From contig ONEB01000004.1 in the NCBI GenBank assembly GCA_900316745.1, positions 117,071 through 181,070 of the forward strand: DNA of 64,000 nt. Reading direction: 5' to 3'. Source of the stretch: an uncultured Eubacteriales bacterium (GTDB lineage Bacteria > Bacillota > Clostridia > Oscillospirales > Oscillospiraceae). Of this stretch, positions 41,723 through 50,080 are shown piece after piece; position 1 is the first letter of the stretch, and each line of letters starts with the position of its first letter. Both the position numbers and the translations under genes were made by a program. The notes beneath the pieces are model-generated. The model ran no database searches, had not been told where the DNA came from, and worked only from the letters and a program-made list of their open reading frames with translations.

Positions 41723-43138
41723 TTGAACAACGATACTACCAATCGCATACCCGAGAGCGGCTTCCACCCGGATTTCGCCCCGGCGACCATGGAACCCGAG
41801 GGAGGCTTCCGCCCGGACGCTCCCGCGGCGACTTTCGTGCCGGAGGAGGAATTCATCGCCGAAAAGCTCATGCGCGAACCGCCCAAGCCGAAGGAACCGA
41901 AGAACGGACGCCGGAAAAAGAAACGCAGCGTCTGGGTGCACCTCGGCCGTCTGGTCGTCGTGCTTGCGATCCTGTTCGGGCTGTATCTCACGGCGGTTTT
42001 CTCCGATATCCCGTTTATCGCGAAATGGAGAACGATCTATATCCAGACCGCCATGGCGACGATGCGCCACCAGTGGCTCGCGACGTATTTCATCCCCGGC
42101 TTCGTCATTGACGACGCCATGGCGGAGCTCGAGCAGTCCCGCCAGATGCAGATCGGCGTCAACAGCACCTGGAAGAACCATACGGCCGACAAAGAACGCG
42201 ATGAGCGCGTCATTCGCAACCCGACGCTGAAAAGCACCGCCGGCATGTCGGACGACCAGATCGATTTTTACAATGACTTCTGGGAGATCGACGTTGAGAC
42301 CATGGAGGACTATGTGCGCGAGCACCCCGACGTGATCAAAAAGGGCTGGGACAAGATCAACATCAACGAGGCCAGTCTCAGCAAGGACGGGACCACGATC
42401 CGCACGCACATGGGCGAGAAAGTGCTTGCCGTCAACGCGCCGGAGCGCATACTCATCGTCCGCGAGCAGGGGACCAACTTCCGCGGACTCATGGCCATCT
42501 GCAAGGATCCCTCGCGCATCAGCATGCAGTATGCCTCCACGCTCGGCATCGTCGGGCAGCGGTGCGGCGAGATCGCCGCGGCGCATAACGGCATCATCGG
42601 CGTCACGGCGTCCGGCTTCCTGGATGCGGGCGGCGTCGGCAGCGGCGCGGAGCCCGTCGGCTTCAGCATGTGCAACGGCGAGCCTTACGGCTACCACATG
42701 CCGTCTGGCTACAAGCGGCTGGAGCTGCACGAGGACGACCGCATGTACATCCGCGATTCGCAGGATCCGGTGGACCCCACCACGACAGACTGCGTGGAGT
42801 TTTCGCCCGCGATTATCGTCGACGGCGTGTCCGTACTGGAGGGCAACGGCTGGGGCTGGTCGGATCTGCAGCCGCGCGCGAACATCGGTCAGTCGGAGTA
42901 CGGCGAAGTGCTCATGCTCCTCATTGAGGGACGTCGTCCCGGTATCTCCATCGGCCTGAGCGTCGGCTCGTGCGCCGAGATCCTGCTGCAGCACAAGTGC
43001 ATGCAGGCACTGAACGTCGACGGCGGCACGACCGCGATGATCTGGTATGACGGTGAGTACATCATGGAAAGCTCCAATCCCGTCATGACGCAGGGCAGAC
43101 AGCTCCCCAACGCGTTTGTCTATGAACGCGCGCATTGA
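41723..43138 (+). CDS. membrane-anchored phosphodiester glycosidase (NAGPA) domain protein
   Basis: 471 residues from TTG 41723, 12 nt after AAAGGAG. A Pro-rich, charged cytosolic region (1-70), a membrane helix (about 72-95) and an external domain ending in a NAGPA/DUF2233 module: GVTASGFLDAGG, VEFSPAIIVDGVSV, and ALNVDGGTTAMIWYDG. Members release N-acetylglucosamine 1-phosphodiester groups or process exopolysaccharide and wall polymers. Between metG and a terminator at 43161-43200. The TTG start is less certain than the frame. Confidence 0.82.
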   Translation: MNNDTTNRIPESGFHPDFAPATMEPEGGFRPDAPAATFVPEEEFIAEKLMREPPKPKEPKNGRRKKKRSVWVHLGRLVVVLAILFGLYLTAVFSDIPFIAKWRTIYIQTAMATMRHQWLATYFIPGFVIDDAMAELEQSRQMQIGVNSTWKNHTADKERDERVIRNPTLKSTAGMSDDQIDFYNDFWEIDVETMEDYVREHPDVIKKGWDKININEASLSKDGTTIRTHMGEKVLAVNAPERILIVREQGTNFRGLMAICKDPSRISMQYASTLGIVGQRCGEIAAAHNGIIGVTASGFLDAGGVGSGAEPVGFSMCNGEPYGYHMPSGYKRLELHEDDRMYIRDSQDPVDPTTTDCVEFSPAIIVDGVSVLEGNGWGWSDLQPRANIGQSEYGEVLMLLIEGRRPGISIGLSVGSCAEILLQHKCMQALNVDGGTTAMIWYDGEYIMESSNPVMTQGRQLPNAFVYERAH

Positions 43139-43160
43139 TTTTCCGCATTCCGATACCATC

Positions 43161-43200
43161 AAAATGGGTGTCAGCAGAACACTGCTGGCGCCCATTTTTT
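43161..43200 (+). terminator. terminator after the NAGPA-domain gene
   Basis: AATGGGTGTCAGCAG pairs with CTGCTGGCGCCCATT (two G-U pairs) around AACA at 43178-43181, followed by TTTT. Confidence 0.85.
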
Positions 43201-43280
43201 GTAAAATGCCGACTGAAAGTGATCGAAATTGTACAACATCACGAAACTGTGTCATTAGTTCGCCTATTTTTGAACAAAGC

Positions 43281-43309
43281 TTGTATTTTTTTACATTACC
43301 GATTATAAT
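43281..43309 (+). promoter_or_regulatory. promoter of the SLH-lipase-like gene
   Basis: TTGTAT (43281-43286), 17-nt spacer of A/T-rich sequence, TATAAT (43304-43309). Confidence 0.75.
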
Positions 43310-43346
43310 GAATTTGATTACGGATAAATACAGAGGAGGAAAACAC

Positions 43347-45386
43347 ATGAAGAAAAAACTGCTGAGTCTTCTGCTGTGTGTTGTGCTCGTGGTATCGCTC
43401 TCGATCCCTGCACTCGCAGCGAATAAGTCCAGTTACAAGACCGTGAGCGGCACCTACACCTACTGCCCGTCTCTCGGCTTCCTGGACATTGTCGGCAATT
43501 CGCAGCTGTCCTTCCAGTACAGCGACGAATGGTTCACGAAGTCGGCATACAAGTACAACCATGCGCTTGCCACGACGTCTATGGCGCTTACGCAGTGCAG
43601 CTTCGCTGCCGCTGACTCCGCCACGGACTTCTCTGATGCATGGAAGAATGCCAAGGATCTGCTCACGCAGTGCGGCTTCGTGAAGTTCATGGCGAACAAC
43701 GATGCCAAGACCATGCCCGGCGGGCACACGATCGGCGCTGTTGCCGCGAGCAAACCGCTCGTCGATAACGGCGGCAACTACACCCTGATCGCGCTCGGCA
43801 TCCGCGGCCATAACTATGGGCAGGAGTGGGCGAGCAACTTCCTGGTCGGCTCCGAGGGCGACCACGTCGGTTTCGTCGATGCGCGCGACAAGGTGCTTTC
43901 TTTCCTGCGCCAGTACATTGCCTCCATGGGCATCACCGGCCGTGTGAAGATCTGGACGACGGGCTTCAGCCGCGGCGCTGCCACGGCGAACATGCTCTCC
44001 GCCCAGCTGGACAACGGCATTGATCTCGGCAATGGCGTGACCACCACGCCGCACGACGTGTATTGCTACACGTTCGAGACCCCGCAGGGCACCGTCGATC
44101 CGAACGCCCGCGCGCCGATCTATCGCAATATTAAGAACATCATGAACCCCAACGACCTCGTCCCGCTGGTCGGACCTGACGCGTGGGGCTTCAGCCGCTA
44201 CGGCGAGGACTATTTCGTCCCCTGCCGCCAGAAGGACGCGAACTATCAGCCTATGGCCGACGCCATGTGGAAAGAGCTCAGCAGCATGGGCTGGTCCCGC
44301 TTCTATCTGATCGATGATTTCCACTATCTGACGCTTCAGGGCGAGAACAAGGACATCACCCAGCTTGAGTACTTCGATCTCCTGTTTGACGCCATGTTCA
44401 AGAGCCTTGCGCCCAGCCGCCAGGCCTATGTGGACAACCTTCAGGCGGATCTGATGGAGCTCAGCGCTTCGCTGCTCGGCTTCCACACCTCTCAGATTAT
44501 GAAGGGTCTGATGAACTTCGCAGGCAACCTCGTTGCGGGAGACCTGCTGAAAGCCGCGGCCAACCCGCTGAATCTGGCGAATGTACTGGAGCAGTCTCTG
44601 ATCGAGGCGTTCAACAGAGCCGGCGTCATCAACTATGACAATGCCGAGCAGGTCAATGCGATGGTGAAGAACCTCGTGCAGCTGATGCTCCCGTTCATCG
44701 TTGCCAACCCCGAGCTCGCGGTGAACCTCGTTCTGAACCTGATGCAGATCATCAACGCGCACTTCTCCGAGGTCACGAACGCATGGCTGCGCTCGCTGCC
44801 CGCCTCCTATATGGAAGCGCAGACGCAGCCCTTCCAGTACAGCGGTCTCTACAAGGATGTGAACACCGGCAACTGGTTTGTTGATGAGGTCGACTATGTC
44901 ACCTACGGTAAAATGATGAACGGCATGAGCGAGGGAATGTTCGTTCCCAATCGCAATACTACGCGTGCCGAGTTCGTCACGGTTCTGTATCGCCTTGAGG
45001 GCGAGCCCGCCGCGAACGGCGTCGCTCCGTTTGTGGACGTCAAGCGTGACAGCTGGTATGCCAACGCTGTCAACTGGGCGTATGCCAACGGCGTTGTGGA
45101 CGGCATGACCGCCACGACCTTTGCGCCGAACCAGAACATCACCCGCGAGCAGATGGTCACCATGCTCCAGCGCTATGCCTCCCGCGTCGGCGACTGCACC
45201 GGCAGCGCCTCCGCGCTCAATGGCTTCACCGACGCCTCCAGGGTCTCCTCCTGGGCCAAGGAAGCCATGCAGTGGGCGGTCCAGACCGGCACTGTGCAGG
45301 GCATGACCGACACCACGCTTGTCCCGCAGGGCGTTGTCACCCGCGCGCAGATCGCCGCGCTGATGAACCAGTTCTGCGAGAGCTAA
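43347..45386 (+). CDS. secreted lipase-like (class 3 type) protein with three C-terminal SLH domains
   Basis: 679 residues from ATG 43347 behind GAGGAGG. Signal peptide ends near residue 24 (PALAA). The catalytic-type region has WTTGFSRGAATANMLSAQ with GxSxG Ser208, and YTLIALGIRGHNYGQEW ahead of it, like class 3 (fungal-type) lipases. Histidine and aspartate partners are plausible around NPNDLVPLVGP. About residues 510-679 hold three SLH repeats (YKDVNTGNWFVDEVDYVTYG, FVDVKRDSWYANAVNWAYAN, FTDASRVSSWAKEAMQWAVQ). Surface hydrolase; substrate unknown. A bidirectional terminator follows. Confidence 0.78.
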   Translation: MKKKLLSLLLCVVLVVSLSIPALAANKSSYKTVSGTYTYCPSLGFLDIVGNSQLSFQYSDEWFTKSAYKYNHALATTSMALTQCSFAAADSATDFSDAWKNAKDLLTQCGFVKFMANNDAKTMPGGHTIGAVAASKPLVDNGGNYTLIALGIRGHNYGQEWASNFLVGSEGDHVGFVDARDKVLSFLRQYIASMGITGRVKIWTTGFSRGAATANMLSAQLDNGIDLGNGVTTTPHDVYCYTFETPQGTVDPNARAPIYRNIKNIMNPNDLVPLVGPDAWGFSRYGEDYFVPCRQKDANYQPMADAMWKELSSMGWSRFYLIDDFHYLTLQGENKDITQLEYFDLLFDAMFKSLAPSRQAYVDNLQADLMELSASLLGFHTSQIMKGLMNFAGNLVAGDLLKAAANPLNLANVLEQSLIEAFNRAGVINYDNAEQVNAMVKNLVQLMLPFIVANPELAVNLVLNLMQIINAHFSEVTNAWLRSLPASYMEAQTQPFQYSGLYKDVNTGNWFVDEVDYVTYGKMMNGMSEGMFVPNRNTTRAEFVTVLYRLEGEPAANGVAPFVDVKRDSWYANAVNWAYANGVVDGMTATTFAPNQNITREQMVTMLQRYASRVGDCTGSASALNGFTDASRVSSWAKEAMQWAVQTGTVQGMTDTTLVPQGVVTRAQIAALMNQFCES

Positions 45387-45397
45387 AGCTTCAAAAG

Positions 45398-45429
45398 AAA
45401 AAACCGCAGCCATTTGGCTGCGGTTTTTT
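45398..45429. terminator. bidirectional terminator between convergent genes
   Basis: AAAAAACCGCAGCC (45398-45411), loop ATTT, GGCTGCGGTTTTTT (45416-45429). Confidence 0.92.
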
Positions 45430-45444
45430 TATCTGAATTCGGAC

Positions 45445-46086
45445 TTATAATAGCTCTTCCCAGCTGAGAATCGTCTCATCACAGATGCGCTGCATGTCTT
45501 TCCAGTGGCGGTCGCTGTCCGGGTCATAGACGCCGACGACATAAAAGCCCGCCGCCTTGGCCGTGCGCGCGGCATAATAGGCGTCCTCAAACACGGCAAT
45601 ATCCTCCGGCTCGGCGGCGAGCCGCCATGCGCATTCCAGAAAGATATCCGGACGCTCCTTGCTGGCGTTCACATCATCACAGCTCAGAATAAAGGCAAAG
45701 CAGTCCGCCACACCCAGACGTTCGAGACAGGCGCGCGCGAGAGGCTCGGGCGTCGCGGTCGCAACGCACAGCCAGACATCCTCCTCCCGGAGCATGCGCA
45801 GGTATTCCACCGCGTGCGGCTTGAGCGGGATATCCGTGAGATAGTGGCCTGCGATCATGTCCTCCATTTCCGCTTCGATCGATCGCGGGGTTCCGGGGAG
45901 GTCGAATTCCTCCTTAAAGCAGGTGGCGGACTCCAGCATGGACATCCGCTGCACACGCTCGAGCAGCTCCTCGTGATCGCCGGTCACGCCCTTGCGCTCG
46001 AGATACTCCCGTCCGATGTCGCGCCAGTAGTGCATCGAATCGATGAGCGTACCGTCCATGTCAAAGATCACCCACAGATGGTCCAT
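45445..46086 (-). CDS. HAD-superfamily hydrolase (beta-phosphoglucomutase-like)
   Basis: 213 residues. FDMDGTLIDSMHYW holds the nucleophile and acid/base aspartates; VATATPEPLAR is motif II; VNASKERPDIFLECAW carries the motif III lysine; VFEDAYYAARTAKAAGFYVV is motif IV. The small helical cap is the beta-phosphoglucomutase/phosphoglycolate phosphatase type. Likely a sugar-phosphate phosphatase; substrate unknown. Promoter at 46128-46156. Confidence 0.86.
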   Translation of the reverse strand: MDHLWVIFDMDGTLIDSMHYWRDIGREYLERKGVTGDHEELLERVQRMSMLESATCFKEEFDLPGTPRSIEAEMEDMIAGHYLTDIPLKPHAVEYLRMLREEDVWLCVATATPEPLARACLERLGVADCFAFILSCDDVNASKERPDIFLECAWRLAAEPEDIAVFEDAYYAARTAKAAGFYVVGVYDPDSDRHWKDMQRICDETILSWEELL

Positions 46087-46127
46087 GTCGTTCCACCTCC
46101 TTTGTTTTCATCGTTTAAAGCATGAAC

Positions 46128-46156
46128 ATTATAGGACAGATGCGCCGGAATGTCAA
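46128..46156 (-). promoter_or_regulatory. promoter of the HAD gene
   Basis: Minus strand TTGACA (46156-46151), 17-nt spacer, TATAAT (46133-46128): consensus boxes. Confidence 0.85.
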
Positions 46157-46163
46157 GAATAGC

Positions 46164-46195
46164 AAAGCTCCACGGGGTTGCCCGTGGAGCTTTTT
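46164..46195 (-). terminator. terminator of the thioredoxin-flavodiiron operon
   Basis: AAAGCTCCACGGG (46164-46176), loop GTTG, CCCGTGGAGCTTT (46181-46193), directly downstream of the flavodiiron gene. Confidence 0.8.
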
Positions 46196-46209
46196 GACGG
46201 TGTTGATGC

Positions 46210-48186
46210 TTACTCGAGCGGCTTGAAATCGGCCTTGGTGTGGTTGCAGAGGGGGCAGACGAAGTCGTCGGGGATGGTCTCGCCCTCGTAGACGTAGCCG
46301 CAGACGGAGCAGACCCAGCCCACGCGGTCGTCGCCCGGGGTGGCTTCGCGCTTGGTGAAGTCGCTGGCGGGGTGCTTGCAGAGCGGGCAGACGAAGTCGG
46401 CGGGAATCTCCTCGCCCTCGTAGACGTAGCCGCAGACGGAGCAGACCCAGCAGGCGCTCTCGGCCTTGGCGAGCGGCTTCGGCGCGGGCTTGATGTTGGA
46501 GCGGTAGTAGTCGTAGGTCACGCCCTCGTCGTTGGAGAAGACCTTGCTCTCCACGATCTCGGCGATGAACATACGATGGCTGCCCTGGTCATAGCTCTCG
46601 AGCACGTTGCAGGAGAACATGGCGTTGATGTAGCGGTTGGGATACACGATGCCTCTGCCGCAGCGGTCGATATAGGGGAAGTCCGCGAGCTTGTCGGTGT
46701 CCGCGCCGGACTGGAAGCCGAACTGCTGGAAGAAGCTGAACGGCACTTCCTTCGTGAGGATGCCGAGCGTGAACTTGCCGGTGCGCTCGATCATGCCGCA
46801 GGTGTAGTTGGCCTTGATGACGGAGATGGAGATGCGCTCGGGCTTGTTGGCCATCTGCTGGGCGGTATTGATGACGCAGATGTTGTCCTTGTCGCCCTCT
46901 TTCGCGCCCAGCGCGTAGAGACCGTAGGTGAACTTGAACAGCGCCGCGGGGTTCTGCGCGCCCTCGTTCACAATCGGACGCGGCTTCGGGATGCTCTCGC
47001 AGATCGCGTCGGCCAGGGCGGAAAGCTCGCCGAGCTGGCTCTCCTTGAGAGAGGACTTGATGGTGAACTTGTCGTTCAGGAACTCGATGCCCTTGAGGGG
47101 CTTGAGGATGTTGCGCATCAGGCCGCCGCTGGTGGGCGCCCAGGAGCCGTTCTCGATGATGGCGACCTTGCGGTTGAGCACGTTGTGCGCCGCGATATCG
47201 TGCAGGGTGTTCTCCATGTTCACGAAGATGCCTGCGTTGTAGGTCGTGGAGGCGAACACGAGGTGGCTGCAGCGGAAGGACTCCGCGACGATCACGCTCG
47301 CGTGCGTCTGGCTGACGTCGTACATGGCGATATTGCGCACGCCGCGCTCAGCGAGCATGGAGGCGAGCACATGGGCGGTGTTCTCCGTGTTGCCGTAGAC
47401 GGAGGCATAAGCGATCATGACCGCGTTGTCCTCAGGCGTGTAGGAGCTCCACTTGTCGTACTTGTCGACGAACCAGCCGATGTTCTTGCGCCACACAGGA
47501 CCGTGCAGCGGGCAGATCACGCGGATGTCGAGCGTGGAGGCCTTCTTGAGAAGCGCCTGTACCTGCGTGCCGTACTTGCCGACGATGTTCGTGAAGTAGC
47601 GCCTCGCGTCGGGCAGCCAGTCGTGCTCGAAGTCGTACTCATCGGCAAAGAGGTTGCCGTTGAGCGCGCCGAAGGTGCCGAAGGCGTCCGCGGAGAAGAG
47701 CGTGCCGGTGGTGACGTCGAAGCTCACCATGACCTCGGGCCAGTGGACCATCGGCGCCATGACGAACGCGAGGGTGTGCTTGCCAAAGCACATCGTGTCG
47801 CCCTCTTTCATGAGAATGGCGCGGGAGTCGATGTCAAAGGTGAAGTAGTTTTTGATCATCTCGGCGATCTTTTCGTTGCAGATGATCTTCGCGTCGGGAT
47901 AGCGCAGCACGGTGTCTGCCAGCGTCTTGGCGTGGTCGGGCTCCATGTGGTGAACGATGATGTAGTCGAGCGGACGGCCGTTCAGGGCATAGGCCACGTT
48001 CTCAAAGAACTGACCGGCGACTGAGTGATCGACGGTGTCGAGCAGAACGGTCTTCTCATCGAGCAGAACATAGGAGTTGTAGCTCACGCCGCGGGGGATG
48101 GGATAGACGCTCTCAAACAGCGCAAGTCTGCGATCGGAAGCGCCGACCCAAAGCAGATCGTCATAGATCTTCATGGTGCAATGCAT
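46210..48186 (-). CDS. flavodiiron protein fused to flavin reductase and two rubredoxins
   Basis: 658 residues. Order of domains: metallo-beta-lactamase-type diiron domain (1-260), with HxExDH at 80-85, MVHWPEV, SADAFG and CPLHGP supplying the iron ligands; flavodoxin domain (about 262-405; YASVYGNTENTAHVLASML); a flavin-reductase-like domain (about 420-575); and two rubredoxins (580-610 and 624-656), each with CSVCGYVYEG and CPLC. Such proteins reduce O2 or NO to water or N2O and protect anaerobes. Two rubredoxins plus a flavin reductase would let one chain take electrons from NAD(P)H to the diiron site. Start ATG 48186 follows AGGAGG. Downstream of trxA by 31 nt. Confidence 0.93.
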   Translation of the reverse strand: MHCTMKIYDDLLWVGASDRRLALFESVYPIPRGVSYNSYVLLDEKTVLLDTVDHSVAGQFFENVAYALNGRPLDYIIVHHMEPDHAKTLADTVLRYPDAKIICNEKIAEMIKNYFTFDIDSRAILMKEGDTMCFGKHTLAFVMAPMVHWPEVMVSFDVTTGTLFSADAFGTFGALNGNLFADEYDFEHDWLPDARRYFTNIVGKYGTQVQALLKKASTLDIRVICPLHGPVWRKNIGWFVDKYDKWSSYTPEDNAVMIAYASVYGNTENTAHVLASMLAERGVRNIAMYDVSQTHASVIVAESFRCSHLVFASTTYNAGIFVNMENTLHDIAAHNVLNRKVAIIENGSWAPTSGGLMRNILKPLKGIEFLNDKFTIKSSLKESQLGELSALADAICESIPKPRPIVNEGAQNPAALFKFTYGLYALGAKEGDKDNICVINTAQQMANKPERISISVIKANYTCGMIERTGKFTLGILTKEVPFSFFQQFGFQSGADTDKLADFPYIDRCGRGIVYPNRYINAMFSCNVLESYDQGSHRMFIAEIVESKVFSNDEGVTYDYYRSNIKPAPKPLAKAESACWVCSVCGYVYEGEEIPADFVCPLCKHPASDFTKREATPGDDRVGWVCSVCGYVYEGETIPDDFVCPLCNHTKADFKPLE

Positions 48187-48217
48187 GGATGAATCCTCCT
48201 GTAATATTTTATAATAT

Positions 48218-48532
48218 TCAAATGTGCTTCTTTACCAATGCCAGGATGGCGTCCTTCGGCTGCACGCCGACGGTTTTCTCCACGAGCTCGCCGCCCTTGA
48301 ACACAAGCAGCGTCGGGATGGACATGATGCCGAACTGCTGCGCAAGCTGCCCCTCTTCGTCCACATCGACCTTGCAGACCTTGATATCGGCGTTCTCCTC
48401 GGCGATCTGGTCCACGACAGGGGAGAGCATCTTGCAGGGGCCGCACCAGACGGCCCAGAAGTCAATCAGAACGGGCTTGTCGGCCTCGAGCACTTCGGCC
48501 TGGAAGTTATCCTTTGTTACGACAGTTACCAT
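48218..48532 (-). CDS. trxA: thioredoxin
   Basis: 104 residues. VLIDFWAVWCGPCKMLSPVV gives the WCGPC redox centre and the MSIPTLLVFKGGE cis-proline loop. Cytosolic disulfide reductase. Expressed with the flavodiiron gene, fitting an oxidative-stress operon. GGAGAC upstream of the ATG is a moderate ribosome site. Confidence 0.96.
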   Translation of the reverse strand: MVTVVTKDNFQAEVLEADKPVLIDFWAVWCGPCKMLSPVVDQIAEENADIKVCKVDVDEEGQLAQQFGIMSIPTLLVFKGGELVEKTVGVQPKDAILALVKKHI

Positions 48533-48695
48533 GTTGTTGTCTCCTTTTTCAGTGTCGCCTGCGCAGCGCGCAGAGTTAGAATTTTACTATATCCAGTCTA
48601 CCACGAAAACGCCAACGCGAAAAGACTAAAATTCGGTTTTTCGTGAAAAAATGTACGATAGGCAAAAAAATACAGGCATACTGTCCCGTGCCCGC

Positions 48696-48724
48696 TTGAC
48701 AAACAGTTCAAAGACTTGTAAGGT
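48696..48724 (+). promoter_or_regulatory. promoter of the PP2C gene
   Basis: TTGACA (48696-48701), 17-nt spacer, TAAGGT (48719-48724). The start codon at 48732 is only 7 nt after the -10, so the mRNA would be nearly leaderless unless another promoter is used. Confidence 0.5.
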
Positions 48725-48731
48725 TAAAGAT

Positions 48732-49829
48732 ATGAAAATGCAATGCTATGCGCAGACGAATATCGGTTCTGTGCGAAAGAACAACGAGGATAACTACTAC
48801 TGCAACGGCTCGTTCAAGCTCTCCGCGCGTTCACCGCAGGAGGAGCTGATCAGCGCGCCCGAGGGCAGCGAATTTCTGTTCGGCGTGTTCGACGGCATGG
48901 GCGGTGAGGCGCATGGAGAGGAGTGCGCCATGCTCTGCGCGACGACGCTTTCGCAGTTTCAGGGCCGCGAGCAGCCGTTTGAGGCGCCCGCGTTCTACCA
49001 GAAAGCGAACGAGGTCGTCTGCGAGCTGGAAGCGCGCACGCAGGAGACCGGCGGCTCTACTGCTGCCGTGGCGCAGGTGCGCGGCAACCGCGTCTTTGCC
49101 AGCAACGCCGGCGACAGCCGCGTGTATCATCTGCGCGGCACGGAGCTGAAGTGCCTCACGCGCGACCACACCCGCTATCAGCAGATGATCGAGGCGGGCG
49201 TTCCCGACCCCGATCCGGCAGAGCGCCATGTGCTGACGAAGTTCATCGGCATGGACAACCGCCGCCCGCTCACACCGAACTTCGCCGTCTCGGTCAAGCT
49301 CGAGGAGGGCGACCGGATCATCCTCTGCTCCGACGGGATCACGGGCGTTTTGAGCGATGCGCAGATCATTGAAACGCTCTCGCAGCCGCAGCTGCCGGAG
49401 GTGGTCGGACGTGCGCTCGTGCAGCAGGCGCTGGACTGCGGCTCGCGCGACAATGTGACGCTGGTGCTGGCCGAGGTCATCACGCTGGACGAGGAGACTC
49501 TCCCGGAGGAGGAGAGCGCTGCACCTGCCGCCGCGCCGGAGGGGGAGACGACCAAGGAGTTCGGCGCTGTCACGCCGGCGCAGATCATCGAGCGGGAGCA
49601 GGAGATCCGGAAAGAGCAGAAGCGCGAGACGCGCCGCGAGCTGCGCATGATCATGGCGGTCATCCTCGCCGTGCTTCTCATCGTCGGCTCGATCATCTAT
49701 CTGGCGCTGCGCCGCTCCATCCACAACGATTCCACCCGCATCACGCCCGGGACCGTGTGTGTGATCGCACCGGAAGCCGCCGCTTCCGCGTATACCACAG
49801 AAAAGGAGAATGCCCATGTCCGCTCGTGA
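48732..49829 (+). CDS. PP2C-type Ser/Thr protein phosphatase with membrane anchor
   Basis: 365 residues from ATG 48732; ATG 48738 is an alternative. PP2C metal and catalytic motifs: GSVRKNNEDNYYC, FGVFDGMGGEAHGEECA, VFASNAGDSRVYHLR, IILCSDGITGVLSD and SRDNVTLVLAEV. After a short linker, a single membrane helix (about 320-340; MIMAVILAVLLIVGSIIYLA) anchors it with the phosphatase inside the cell. It removes phosphate from Ser/Thr kinase targets. No complete Ser/Thr kinase is in the window; the kinase-like protein at 31928-33616 has lost its catalytic residues. Confidence 0.9.
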   Translation: MKMQCYAQTNIGSVRKNNEDNYYCNGSFKLSARSPQEELISAPEGSEFLFGVFDGMGGEAHGEECAMLCATTLSQFQGREQPFEAPAFYQKANEVVCELEARTQETGGSTAAVAQVRGNRVFASNAGDSRVYHLRGTELKCLTRDHTRYQQMIEAGVPDPDPAERHVLTKFIGMDNRRPLTPNFAVSVKLEEGDRIILCSDGITGVLSDAQIIETLSQPQLPEVVGRALVQQALDCGSRDNVTLVLAEVITLDEETLPEEESAAPAAAPEGETTKEFGAVTPAQIIEREQEIRKEQKRETRRELRMIMAVILAVLLIVGSIIYLALRRSIHNDSTRITPGTVCVIAPEAAASAYTTEKENAHVRS

Positions 49830-50025
49830 TCTCTCTCTGCGTCTGGCAAACCGCCCGCTGCTGCGCGCCCTGCAGGAGCGCAGACGGCCTGCGCCCGTCT
49901 ATGAGGCCGTGCTCGTCGAGCCGGAGACGAATGACGACCGGATGCTCACTCTGCTGATGGCGCTTGCGCCGATGGCATTCGCGTTTTTCTATCTTGCGTT
50001 CCTGTCGGCGTTCCTGTTCCGATGA
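49816..50025 (+). CDS. small membrane protein overlapping the PP2C gene
   Basis: 69 residues. ATG 49816 sits 7 nt after AAAGGAG (49802-49808) and 14 nt inside the end of the PP2C gene in another frame, so translation is coupled. It starts with a basic, helical segment (SARDLSLRLANRPLLRALQE) and ends in a hydrophobic helix (about 46-69; LTLLMALAPMAFAFFYLAFL). Not recognised. Position suggests a partner of the phosphatase. Confidence 0.6.
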   Translation: MSARDLSLRLANRPLLRALQERRRPAPVYEAVLVEPETNDDRMLTLLMALAPMAFAFFYLAFLSAFLFR

Positions 50026-50027
50026 CA

Positions 50028-50074
50028 AAAACAAATTCCCCGGAAACCGTTTTGGTTTCCGGGGAATTTGTTTT
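50028..50074. terminator. bidirectional terminator
   Basis: 21-bp perfect stem: AAAACAAATTCCCCGGAAAC C (50028-50048) with its complement at 50054-50074, loop GTTTT. Shared by the small membrane protein (+) and the lysozyme gene (-). Confidence 0.93.
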
Positions 50075-50080
50075 CTCTGC

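Noticed and set aside
40199-43348. A 1049-codon open frame on the minus strand
   Set aside because: It lies fully antisense to metG and the NAGPA-domain gene, has no recognisable domain, and is the mirror of GC-rich codon use in real genes.
46240-48024. A 594-codon + strand frame
   Set aside because: Antisense shadow of the flavodiiron gene, with no protein-like features.
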